From NCBI RefSeq assembly GCF_900188485.1, contig NZ_FZPH01000014.1, positions 1-64,000 on the forward strand: a stretch of 64,000 bases of DNA, given 5' to 3'. The DNA comes from Asanoa hainanensis (GTDB lineage: Bacteria > Actinomycetota > Actinomycetes > Mycobacteriales > Micromonosporaceae). How positions within the stretch are numbered: position 1 is the stretch's first letter; the number at the start of each line of letters is the position of its first letter. Made by a program: the position numbers and the translations under genes. This document shows, piece by piece, positions 1 to 7,858 of this stretch. The notes under the pieces are model-generated. The model was not told the origin of the DNA. It was given only the letters and a program-made list of their open reading frames with translations, and ran no database searches.

Positions 1-225
1 CCAAGATCGACACTTCGGACAAGTCACATCCCGGACCCGCCAAACCACACCCTAACCAACCCCCTCTTGACAGAGGGGCGCCGGGAGCGACGGTCAGGAC
101 CACCGCGGACCCGGGAGCGCCTTGGCCTTGGCCCCTGCGTTTTCAGCGACATCCGCCTGTTCGTTATCGGCAGGGTCTGGTGATCCGGACAACCGGGGCG
201 AAACTGCTCGGGTCCGGTCGGCGTC
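1..225. other. Upstream region of polA, no gene recognised
   Basis: No convincing gene lies here; short ORFs on the minus strand have no recognisable domain and look like chance high-GC frames. A hairpin with a 7-bp stem (CCCCTCT/AGAGGGG, loop TGAC) spans 61-78. It has no T-tract, so a terminator role for a gene left of the window is only a guess. Confidence 0.5.
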
Positions 226-248
226 TTGTCGGACCCGGCGACTAGCAT
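226..248 (+). promoter_or_regulatory. Putative PafBC-type (RecA-independent damage) promoter of polA, leaderless
   Basis: TTGTCGGAC at 226-234, eight bases, then TAGCAT at 243-248 match the actinobacterial pattern tTGTCRgtg-N8-TAnnnT used by the damage regulator PafBC. Seven bases after the -10 box comes GTG at 256, where transcription would begin, giving a leaderless mRNA. The motif match and spacing are seen; the regulator and inducibility are inferred. A TTG start at 226 would put the polA start codon inside the -35 element. Confidence 0.6.
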
Positions 249-255
249 CGCTCGG

Positions 256-2943
256 GTGAGCGACCAGCCCCGGATCCTGCTGCTTGATGGCCACTCGTTG
301 GCCTACCGTGCGTTTCACGCCCTGCCGGTGGAGAACTTCTCCACCGCGACCGGGCAGTCGACGAACGCGGTGTTCGGGTTCACGTCGATGCTGATCAACA
401 TGCTGCGCGACGAGAAGCCGACGCACATCATCGTGTCGTTCGACGTGTCTCGGCAGTCGTTCCGCACCGAGCGCTACGCCGAATACAAGGCCGGGCGGTC
501 CGAGACGCCCAAGCCGTTCCAGGGGCAGGTCAGCCTGGTCAAAGAGGTGCTCGCGGCGCTGCGGATCCCGGTGGTCGAGAAGCCCGGCTACGAGGCCGAC
601 GACGTCATCGGCACGTTGACCACGCAGGCGCGGGCGGCGGGCATGGAGGTGATCATCTCGTCGGGCGACCGTGACGCGTTCCAGCTGGTCGACGAGCATG
701 TCACCGTTCTCTACCCCGTGCGCGGTGTGTCCGAGGTGTGGCGGATGAACCCCGAGGCGGTCGAGGCCAAATACTTCGTGCCGCCGGCGCGCTACCGCGA
801 CAAGGCCGCCCTGGTCGGCGAGACCAGCGACAACCTGCCGGGCGTGCCCGGGGTCGGCGACAAGACCGCGGCCAAATGGATCAAGGAATACGGCGGCATC
901 GACGGCGTGATCGCCAACGCCGACAAGATCAAGGGCAAGGCGGGCGAGAACCTGCGCGCCAACCTGTCCAACGTCATCCGCAACTACGAGCTCAACGCGC
1001 TGGTCTGCGACCTCGAGCTGCCGATGGGGCCCGAAGACGCGCGCTGGCACGGCTGGGACCGCGAGGCCGTCCACGAGATCTTCGACGCGCTCGAGTTCCG
1101 GGTGCTGCGCGAGCGCCTCTACCAGTACCTCGACGCGGTCGAGCCCGAGGCCGAGGCCGGCTTCGACCTGTTCGGCGAGGTCCTCGCGGCGGGCGGCGTC
1201 GCTCCCTGGCTGGCCGAGCACGTGCGACCGGGCGTCGCGACCGGCGTGGCCGTCGCGGGGCGGTTCGGCCGGGGCACCGGCGAGCTGACCGGCATCGCGC
1301 TGGCCACCGCCGACGGGCCGGCCGCCTGGTTCGACCCGACCCAGCTCGAGCCGGCCGACGAGCAGGCGGTCGCGGCCTGGCTCGACTCCGCCGAGCACCC
1401 CAAGGTGCTGCACGACAGCAAGCCGGCCCGGCTGGCGTTCTCCGCCCGCGGCTGGGGGCTGCGCGGCGTCGCCCGCGACACGGCGATCGCGGCCTACCTG
1501 GCCCGTCCCGACCAGCGCACCTACGACCTGGCCGACCTGGCGCTGCGCTACCTGCACCGCGAGCTACGCGTCGACGTCCCCGAGACCGGCCAGCTCACCC
1601 TCGACGGCCTGGGCGACGACGAAGGCGTTGTCGAGCAGAACCTGATGCTGCACGCCCGCGCCACGCTCGACCTGGCCGACGCGATCGACGCCGAGCTGTC
1701 CCGCGACGGTGAGCTCTCGATCCGCCTGATGTCCGATGTCGAGCTGCCGCTCTCCGAGGTGCTGGCCCGCATGGAGCAGGTCGGCATCGCGGCCGACACC
1801 GAATACCTGACCGACATCGAGGCGCACTTCGCGGCCGAGGTGAAGGCGGCGGCCCAGGCGGCCTACGCGGTGCACGGTCGCGAGTTCAACCTCGGCTCGC
1901 CCAAGCAGCTCCAGGAGATCCTGTTCACCGAGCGCGAGCTGCCGAAGACACGGCGGATCAAGTCCGGCTACACCACCGACGCCGACGCGCTGCAGGGGCT
2001 GTTCGCGCAGACCGGCGACCCGCTGCTGGAGCACCTGCTGCGGCACCGCGACGTCGCCAAGCTCAAGTCCACGGTGGACGGCCTGCTCAAGTCGGTGTCG
2101 GATGACGGCCGCATCCACACCACCTACTTCCAGACCGTCGCGGCCACGGGTCGGCTCTCGTCGACCGACCCCAACCTGCAGAACATCCCGATCCGCACCG
2201 AGGAGGGCCGGCGGATCCGGCGGGCCTTCGTCGTCGGGGAGGGCTACGAGACGCTGCTGACGGCCGACTACAGCCAGATCGAAATGCGCATCATGGCCGA
2301 CATGTCCAAGGACCAGGCACTGATCGACGCGTTCAACTCGGGCGCCGACTTCCACGCCGCGACCGCGTCCTCGGTCTTCGCCATGCCGCTCGCCGACGTC
2401 ACCGCCGACCACCGGCGCAAGATCAAGGCGATGAACTACGGCCTGGCGTACGGGCTCAGCGTCTACGGCCTGTCCCAACAGCTCGGCATCCCGACCGAAG
2501 AGGCCCGCGGCCTCATGGACGAATACTTCGACCGCTTCGGCGGCGTCCGCGACTACCTGCGGGCGATCGTCGACCGGGCCCGCCAGGACGGCTACACGGA
2601 GACGATCCTCGGCCGCCGCCGCTACCTGCCGGACCTGGTCAGCGACAACCGCCAACGCCGCGAGATGGCGGAACGGATGGCGCTCAACGCGCCCATCCAG
2701 GGCTCGGCCGCCGACATCATCAAGGTCGCGATGCTCCGGGTCGACGAGGCGATCAAGGAAGCGGGCCTACGGTCGCGGATGCTGCTCCAGGTCCACGACG
2801 AGCTCGTCTTCGAGGTCGCCGAGGGGGAGCGGGAGCAGCTCGAGGCCCTGGTCCGCGACGCGATGGGCGGGGCTTATCCGCTCGCGGTGCCGCTGGAGGT
2901 GTCGGTCGGCCTGGGCCGCGACTGGAACAGCGCCGACCACTGA
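256..2943 (+). CDS. polA: DNA polymerase I
   Basis: Replicative gap-filling and repair polymerase that also removes RNA primers with its N-terminal 5' nuclease. From the chosen GTG start it has 895 residues. The 5' nuclease domain is about residues 5-295 (GYEADD, SGDRDAF, SDNLPGVPGVG). The middle 3'-5' exonuclease-like domain lacks the DEDD metal ligands, as in other actinobacteria, so proofreading is unlikely. The polymerase domain carries motif A DYSQIEMR at 671, motif B KAMNYGLAYG with Tyr728 where E. coli has Phe762, and motif C VHDE at 846-849. The start was set by the leaderless promoter just upstream; the frame stays open to TTG 226. It is convergent with the DUF3140 gene. Confidence 0.96.
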   Translation: MSDQPRILLLDGHSLAYRAFHALPVENFSTATGQSTNAVFGFTSMLINMLRDEKPTHIIVSFDVSRQSFRTERYAEYKAGRSETPKPFQGQVSLVKEVLAALRIPVVEKPGYEADDVIGTLTTQARAAGMEVIISSGDRDAFQLVDEHVTVLYPVRGVSEVWRMNPEAVEAKYFVPPARYRDKAALVGETSDNLPGVPGVGDKTAAKWIKEYGGIDGVIANADKIKGKAGENLRANLSNVIRNYELNALVCDLELPMGPEDARWHGWDREAVHEIFDALEFRVLRERLYQYLDAVEPEAEAGFDLFGEVLAAGGVAPWLAEHVRPGVATGVAVAGRFGRGTGELTGIALATADGPAAWFDPTQLEPADEQAVAAWLDSAEHPKVLHDSKPARLAFSARGWGLRGVARDTAIAAYLARPDQRTYDLADLALRYLHRELRVDVPETGQLTLDGLGDDEGVVEQNLMLHARATLDLADAIDAELSRDGELSIRLMSDVELPLSEVLARMEQVGIAADTEYLTDIEAHFAAEVKAAAQAAYAVHGREFNLGSPKQLQEILFTERELPKTRRIKSGYTTDADALQGLFAQTGDPLLEHLLRHRDVAKLKSTVDGLLKSVSDDGRIHTTYFQTVAATGRLSSTDPNLQNIPIRTEEGRRIRRAFVVGEGYETLLTADYSQIEMRIMADMSKDQALIDAFNSGADFHAATASSVFAMPLADVTADHRRKIKAMNYGLAYGLSVYGLSQQLGIPTEEARGLMDEYFDRFGGVRDYLRAIVDRARQDGYTETILGRRRYLPDLVSDNRQRREMAERMALNAPIQGSAADIIKVAMLRVDEAIKEAGLRSRMLLQVHDELVFEVAEGEREQLEALVRDAMGGAYPLAVPLEVSVGLGRDWNSADH

Positions 2944-3011
2944 CGCGCAGCGTCCCGATCTGGGTAGCGACGAGCCGGCCGTGGACATTGGCTGGTGGCG
3001 GGGCCAGGGCC

Positions 3012-3335
3012 TTACGACTTGAGGGGGTCGTGGCCCCAGTTCATCAGGGAGTGTCGCCACGTTGTGTCGGTGACGTCGCCCTTCGGACGTTGGGCCTCGT
3101 GGCGTTTCACGTAGCCCACGACCTTGCGCATGTGGGCCCGGTCGTCGTCGGTGAGGTCCGACTTGTTCGTGCGCAGCAGGGTCACGATCCGCCGGCCCGA
3201 CTCGTGGCCGGTCGACTCGCCGCCGCCCGACGGTTTCTGGCCCGCCGCGCGGGAGTCGTCCGTCGCCAGCCAGCGCTCCAGTTCGCCCGCCGTCATGTTG
3301 ACCGCCGACCCGAAGTCGGTCACCTCGTCACTCAC
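3012..3335 (-). CDS. DUF3140 family protein
   Basis: Small 107-residue protein with the conserved DUF3140 layout: an acidic start, the segment around MTAGELERWLATDDSRAAG, and a C-terminal WRHSLMNWGHDP. The function of the family is unknown. The gene overlaps the upstream DUF2945 gene by 8 bp, so the two are probably co-translated. Relatives of this pair often sit together in actinobacteria, suggesting a shared role. No signal peptide or membrane segment is seen. Confidence 0.8.
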   Translation of the reverse strand: MSDEVTDFGSAVNMTAGELERWLATDDSRAAGQKPSGGGESTGHESGRRIVTLLRTNKSDLTDDDRAHMRKVVGYVKRHEAQRPKGDVTDTTWRHSLMNWGHDPLKS

Positions 3336-3531
3336 GGCGCAGCGCCTCTTCCGTGTGCACCGCGTCCCGGCCCGTCTTGTCGCTACGGACCCGGTACTGC
3401 GGTTCCTCCGCCGACGCGTCCACGGTGCGGCCCGCCGCCGACCGGCGTGACGTGATCCGCTCCTCGACTGTTCCGCGTACCCGCTGGCCGTGGCTCTGCC
3501 AGCTCACCTTGTCGCCCTTGTGGAGTCCCAT
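3328..3531 (-). CDS. DUF2945 / HVA-TUDOR domain protein
   Basis: Protein of 67 residues with the hypervirulence-associated TUDOR (DUF2945) signature: KGDKVSWQSHGQRVRGTVEE at the N-terminus and QYRVRSDKTGRDAVHTEEAL at the end. The fold is a small beta-barrel; the biochemical role is not established. It is the first gene of a two-gene unit with DUF3140, with an 8-bp overlap. A 6-bp-stem hairpin (TGCCGG/CCGGCA, 3531-3550) touches its start codon. No clear Shine-Dalgarno is seen. Confidence 0.8.
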   Translation of the reverse strand: MGLHKGDKVSWQSHGQRVRGTVEERITSRRSAAGRTVDASAEEPQYRVRSDKTGRDAVHTEEALRRE

Positions 3532-3566
3532 GCCGGACCCCTACCCGGCAGAAAACGGACAAAACC

Positions 3567-5069
3567 TCACGGAGTGCGGTCGGGTTCCCGGGGGCCCGCG
3601 GGGGAGACCGGCGCCGACGCCTCGGAAGAGCGGCGGCGGCCGGCCGCGTGCATGCCGTACGCGAAATAGAGCACGAACCCGAGAGCCATCCAGATGACGA
3701 AGCGGATCCATGTGTCGACCGGCAGGTTGATCATCAGCCACAGGCACGCGACCACCGCGAGGATCGGGATCACCGGGACCCAGGGGGTACGGAACGCGCG
3801 CGGCAGGTCCGGTCGGGTCCGGCGCAGCACGATCACCCCGAGCGCCACCACCACGAACGCGAACAGGGTACCGATCGACGTCAGCTCCGACAGCTTCGCC
3901 AGCGGCACGAAGCCCGCCATCAGCATCACCACGACTCCCGTGCCGATGGTGATCAGCCACGGGGTTCCGAAGCGCGGATGCACCCGGGCCAGCGTCGGCG
4001 GCAGCAGGTTGTCGCGGGACATCGCGAACAGCACCCGTGACTGGCCGAGCAGCAGCACCAGGATCACGGTGGTGATGCCGCAGATCGCGCCCAGCGAGAT
4101 CACTTTGGACGCCCATTCGACGCCGACGTCGCTGAACGCCTTCGCCAGCGGCGCCCCGGTGTCCAAAGTCGAGTACTTCGCCATTCCGGTCACCACCAGC
4201 GCGACCGCCATATAGAGGACCGCACAGATGCCGAGGGACCACAGGATTCCGCGGGGCATGTCGCGTTGCGGGTTGCGGGTCTCCTCGGCGGTGGTGGCGA
4301 CCACGTCGAAGCCGATGTACGCGAAGAACACGATCGACGCCGCCGCCACGATGCCGAAGAAGCCGAACTGTTGCGGCACGATCCCGAGCAGCGCCTGGAG
4401 CAGCGGCTCCTCGCCACCGGACGCCCCTTCCGTGGGCTGCGCCGGCGGCACGAACGGGGTCCAGTTCGAAGCCTTGACGTAGAACAGCCCGAGGCCGATC
4501 ACTAACACGACCACTGCGATCTTGACCGCCACCAGCACGCCGGTCACGCGCCCAGACAGCTTCGTGCCCACCACGCCGACGACCGTCAACAGCGCCACGA
4601 CGAACATCGCGCCCCAGTCCGGCGTCGCGTTGTCACCCGCGAGCCAGGGCGGCAGGTCGAAGAGCGTCTGCAGGTACGCGCTCCAGCCGCGCGCCACCAC
4701 CGCCGCACCGAGGCCGAGCTCCAGCACCAGGTCCCAGCCGATGATCCAGGCCACGAGCTCACCGAGGGTCGCATAGCCGAAGGTGTACGCGCTCCCGGCC
4801 ACCGGCACCGTCGACGCGAACTCGGCGTAGCACAACGCCGCCAGCGCGCAGACGACCGCCGCGAGCAGGAACGAGATAACGATGGCCGGGCCGGCGTTGC
4901 GGGCCGCCTGCTGGCCCGTGAGCACGAAGATGCCCGTACCCACGATCACCCCGACCCCGAAGACGGTGAGGTCGAGCGCGCTCAGCTCGCGCCGCAGTTT
5001 GTGACCGGGCTCGTCGGTCTCCGCGATGGACCGCTCGATGCTCTTGGTGCGCAGGACGGAGAGGGCCAT
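3567..5069 (-). CDS. APC-superfamily amino acid permease
   Basis: Integral membrane amino acid transporter of 500 residues, closest in style to the cationic amino acid transporter/YfnA group. The signature GVGVIVGTGIFVLTG begins near residue 37, followed by about twelve hydrophobic segments. The glycine-rich first helix binds substrate in this family. The substrate cannot be told from sequence alone. There is no obvious Shine-Dalgarno; CAGAAT lies 7 nt before the ATG, compatible with a leaderless start. The DUF2945/DUF3140 pair follows 35 bp downstream on the same strand and may be read through. Confidence 0.9.
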   Translation of the reverse strand: MALSVLRTKSIERSIAETDEPGHKLRRELSALDLTVFGVGVIVGTGIFVLTGQQAARNAGPAIVISFLLAAVVCALAALCYAEFASTVPVAGSAYTFGYATLGELVAWIIGWDLVLELGLGAAVVARGWSAYLQTLFDLPPWLAGDNATPDWGAMFVVALLTVVGVVGTKLSGRVTGVLVAVKIAVVVLVIGLGLFYVKASNWTPFVPPAQPTEGASGGEEPLLQALLGIVPQQFGFFGIVAAASIVFFAYIGFDVVATTAEETRNPQRDMPRGILWSLGICAVLYMAVALVVTGMAKYSTLDTGAPLAKAFSDVGVEWASKVISLGAICGITTVILVLLLGQSRVLFAMSRDNLLPPTLARVHPRFGTPWLITIGTGVVVMLMAGFVPLAKLSELTSIGTLFAFVVVALGVIVLRRTRPDLPRAFRTPWVPVIPILAVVACLWLMINLPVDTWIRFVIWMALGFVLYFAYGMHAAGRRRSSEASAPVSPAGPREPDRTP

Positions 5070-5121
5070 GGATGCGATTCTGATCCCGCGGGCCGGGAAC
5101 CGCAGCGCGAGTGAAGCGACC

Positions 5122-5925
5122 CTAGGGCCGCGCCGCCACGAAGATCGCCGTGCCCGGGAAGAGCCGGCCCCGCAACGGGCTCCACTGCCCCCAGATCGCC
5201 TCGTGCCCTTCGGGCCACTCCGGCTCGATCAGGTCCTCGAGCACGAACCCGGCGCCGACGAGCTCGCGGATCCGGTCGCCGAGGGTCCGGTGCTGCTCGA
5301 CGTACGTCGGCACCCCGGCCGGCGTGGTCTCCACGTACGGCCGCCGGTCGAAGTACGAGTGCACCGCCACCAGCCCGCCCTCGCCCGGGTCGTCCAGGAA
5401 GATCCACCGCATCGGGTGCGTCACCGCGAACACCCACCGCCCACCCGGCCGCACCACCCGGAACACCTCGCGCATCAGTGCCGCCGAGTCGGCCACGAAG
5501 GGCACCGCACCGAAGGCCGTGAAGGCGATATCGAACGATTCGTCGCGGAACGGCAGCGCCAGCGCGTCGGCCTGGACCAGCGGCATCCGTACACCCGACG
5601 CTGTGTTCCCGGTCACAGCGTGCCGCAGCATCCCCGCGGACAAATCAGTCGCAACCACCGACGCGCCGGCCGCGGCCAGCCAGCGCGAGGCGGCCGCGGC
5701 GCCCGCGCCGACCTCGATGATCCGCCGACCGGCGACCGGGCCCAGCAGGTGCGCGTCCGCCTCCCGCAACCCCTCCGGGCACCAGCGGAACTCGACCTCG
5801 CCCAGGAAGGCCCCGTGCTCGGCCTGGTAGGCGTCGGCATCCCTGTCCCACCAGCCACGACTGGCTCGCCGCGCCTCGGCGTCGGTCACCGCGCGCCGGC
5901 CCACTCCGGGATCGTCGTCAGACAC
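5122..5925 (-). CDS. Class I SAM-dependent methyltransferase
   Basis: Cytosolic methyltransferase of 267 residues from GTG 5925. Motif I is IIEVGAGAAAASRWL, then ASVVATDLSAGML (acidic loop), ALPFRDESFDIAFTAFGAVPF (motif II) and VVRPGGRWVFAVTHP. The N-terminal RRASRGWWDRDADAYQAEHG is typical of an actinobacterial family of unknown substrate. The start was chosen for the GGGGTGG stretch upstream; GTG 5934 or ATG 5997 are possible, the last adding 24 unconserved residues. It is divergent from rpsA. Confidence 0.88.
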   Translation of the reverse strand: MSDDDPGVGRRAVTDAEARRASRGWWDRDADAYQAEHGAFLGEVEFRWCPEGLREADAHLLGPVAGRRIIEVGAGAAAASRWLAAAGASVVATDLSAGMLRHAVTGNTASGVRMPLVQADALALPFRDESFDIAFTAFGAVPFVADSAALMREVFRVVRPGGRWVFAVTHPMRWIFLDDPGEGGLVAVHSYFDRRPYVETTPAGVPTYVEQHRTLGDRIRELVGAGFVLEDLIEPEWPEGHEAIWGQWSPLRGRLFPGTAIFVAARP

Positions 5926-5989
5926 GGTGACCACCCCATCACGCGGTACGTTGACGGCGCGGCTTGGGGAGGGCTTGCACGCTGTGGTA

Positions 5990-6019
5990 ATGCGCACGGT
6001 AAGCTAGTCGATGCGCACG
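5990..6019. promoter_or_regulatory. Direct repeat ATGCGCACG x2 in the rpsA upstream region
   Basis: ATGCGCACG occurs at 5990-5998 and 6011-6019, 21 bp apart, so both copies face the same side of the helix. A possible rpsA -10 box, TAAGCT, lies between them at 6000-6005, with TTGCAC at 5975-5980 as a weak -35 (19-bp spacer). This would give a leader of about 180 nt, which contains a short GTCCG/CGGAC hairpin at 6049-6065. The repeat is seen; its use as an operator is a guess. Confidence 0.3.
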
Positions 6020-6186
6020 CGGATTGTGTGCCTCGGCAGGGAGCAGGCGTCCGCGGTCCACGGACACCATCAATGATCATGGGCGATCGTTGCGGTGTGC
6101 CTTACGACCAATTCGCGGGCGCACACAGGTCATTAGCTACCCGCACCGCAGCTGTGACACACCATCCGACCGGAGCAACCGCCCAC

Positions 6187-7683
6187 ATGACGAGCAGCAT
6201 CGAGGCCACCTCGAGCGCCAACAAGGTCACCATCGACGATCTCGGTTCCGAAGAGGCTTTCCTCGCCGCGATCGACGAGACCATCAAGTACTTCAACGAC
6301 GGCGACATTGTCGAAGGCACCGTCGTCAAGGTCGATCGGGACGAGGTCCTGCTCGACATCGGCTACAAGACCGAGGGCGTGATCCCCTCTCGTGAGTTGT
6401 CGATCAAGCACGACGTCGACCCCGCCGAGGTGGTGTCGGTCGGTGACCACATCGAGGCCCTCGTCCTCCAGAAGGAGGACAAGGAAGGTCGTCTGATCCT
6501 CTCGAAGAAGCGCGCGCAGTACGAGCGGGCGTGGGGCACCATCGAGAAGATCAAGGAAGAGGACGGGGTCGTTCGCGGCTCGGTCATCGAGGTGGTCAAG
6601 GGTGGTCTGATCCTCGACATCGGTCTGCGGGGCTTCCTGCCCGCGTCCCTCGTCGAGATGCGGCGGGTCCGGGACCTGCAGCCGTACGTGGGCCGCGAGC
6701 TCGAGGCGAAGATCATAGAGCTCGACAAGAACCGCAACAACGTGGTTCTGTCGCGCCGCGCCTGGCTCGAGCAGACCCAGTCCGAGGTGCGCACCGAGTT
6801 CCTCAACAAGCTCCAGAAGGGCCAGGTCCGCAAGGGTGTGGTCTCGTCGATCGTCAACTTCGGCGCGTTCGTCGACCTTGGCGGCGTCGACGGTCTGGTG
6901 CACGTCTCCGAGCTCTCCTGGAAGCACATCGACCACCCGTCCGAGGTCGTCGAGGTGGGCCAGGAGGTCGAGGTCGAGGTGCTCGACGTCGACCTCGACC
7001 GGGAGCGGGTCTCGCTGTCGCTGAAGGCGACGCAGGAAGACCCGTGGCGCCAGTTCGCTCGCACGCACGCGATCCAGCAGATCGTGCCGGGTAAGGTCAC
7101 CAAGCTGGTGCCGTTCGGCGCGTTCGTCCGGGTCGACGACGGCATCGAGGGTCTGGTGCACATCTCCGAGCTGGCCGAGCGCCACGTGGAGATCCCGGAG
7201 CAGGTCGTCCAGGTCGGCTCCGACGTCATGGTCAAGGTCATCGACATCGACCTCGAGCGCCGGCGGATCTCGCTGTCGCTCAAGCAGGCCAACGAGGGCT
7301 TCGTCGAGGGCGAGGAGCACTTCGACCCGACCCTCTACGGCATGGCCGCGACGTACGACAACGAGGGCAACTACATCTACCCCGAGGGCTTCGACCCGGA
7401 GACGGGTGAGTGGCTCGAGGGTTACGACAAGCAGCGCGAGACCTGGGAGACGCAGTACGCCGAGGCTCGTCAGCGGTGGGAGGCGCACACCAAGCAGGTG
7501 CAGTCGTCCCGCGCCGCCGACGCCGAGGCCGCCGCGGCCCCGCCGGCTCCGGCCGGTCAGGGTGGCGCGACGTCGTCCTCGTCGTCCTCCTCTTCGCCGG
7601 CTCGCGCCGCCGAGGAGCCCGCTGGCACGCTGGCCACGGACGAGGCGCTCGCCGCGCTTCGCGAGAAGCTGGCCGGTAAGTAA
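6187..7683 (+). CDS. rpsA: 30S ribosomal protein S1
   Basis: mRNA-binding ribosomal protein of 498 residues. Four S1 (OB-fold) repeats are visible, beginning near GDIVEGTVVKVDRDEVLLDI, GVVRGSVIEVVKGGLILDI, KGQVRKGVVSSIVNFGAFVD and VPGKVTKLVPFGAFVRVDDG. The last two keep the canonical FGAFV. The C-terminal tail is Ala/Ser-rich with a run of serines, usual in actinobacteria. The ATG at 6187 is chosen because the S1 N-terminus (MTSSIEATSS...) starts there; the frame is open back to 5026 but that part is not protein-like. The gene ends in a strong terminator. Confidence 0.97.
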   Translation: MTSSIEATSSANKVTIDDLGSEEAFLAAIDETIKYFNDGDIVEGTVVKVDRDEVLLDIGYKTEGVIPSRELSIKHDVDPAEVVSVGDHIEALVLQKEDKEGRLILSKKRAQYERAWGTIEKIKEEDGVVRGSVIEVVKGGLILDIGLRGFLPASLVEMRRVRDLQPYVGRELEAKIIELDKNRNNVVLSRRAWLEQTQSEVRTEFLNKLQKGQVRKGVVSSIVNFGAFVDLGGVDGLVHVSELSWKHIDHPSEVVEVGQEVEVEVLDVDLDRERVSLSLKATQEDPWRQFARTHAIQQIVPGKVTKLVPFGAFVRVDDGIEGLVHISELAERHVEIPEQVVQVGSDVMVKVIDIDLERRRISLSLKQANEGFVEGEEHFDPTLYGMAATYDNEGNYIYPEGFDPETGEWLEGYDKQRETWETQYAEARQRWEAHTKQVQSSRAADAEAAAAPPAPAGQGGATSSSSSSSSPARAAEEPAGTLATDEALAALREKLAGK

Positions 7684-7693
7684 GAGTTGACGG

Positions 7694-7740
7694 GTCCCCC
7701 CTGTCCGCGGAAAGCGCGGACCGGGGGGACTCTTCCTTTA
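7694..7740 (+). terminator. Rho-independent terminator of rpsA
   Basis: A 16-nt arm at 7694-7709 pairs with 7715-7730 through 15 of 16 positions (one T/C mismatch) around a 5-nt GAAAG loop. It is followed by the T-rich run TCTTCCTTTA. It starts 10 bp after the rpsA stop codon. Confidence 0.85.
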
Positions 7741-7845
7741 TGCCTGCTCCGGGGGCCGAGCCCCCGGACACCCCCACGGCGGTGGTTTCGCGCCCCTCGT
7801 CGCGCGCGGCCGTCCCGCACCAGCTTGGCGGGACGTTTGTTCTTG

Positions 7846-7858
7846 TAGCCTGGCTGGC
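7846..7858 (+). promoter_or_regulatory. -10 box for leaderless coaE mRNA
   Basis: TAGCCT at 7846-7851 fits TAnnnT and ends 7 nt before the GTG start of coaE. A weak -35 (TTGGCG, 7825-7830) lies upstream with a short 15-bp spacer. No Shine-Dalgarno precedes the GTG. Confidence 0.5.

Noticed and set aside
94-2655. Long minus-strand frames opposite polA
   Set aside because: They are antisense shadows of a conserved polymerase gene and read as Val/Gly/Arg-rich low-complexity sequence with no domain.
5026-6186. N-terminal extension of the rpsA frame
   Set aside because: The 387 extra codons lie opposite the methyltransferase gene, are Arg/His/Pro-rich and have no counterpart in S1 proteins; ATG 6187 fits the family.
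6133-7488. Minus-strand frame of 451 codons opposite rpsA
   Set aside because: It is an antisense shadow of rpsA with repeated Asp/Leu/Val patterns caused by the S1 repeats.
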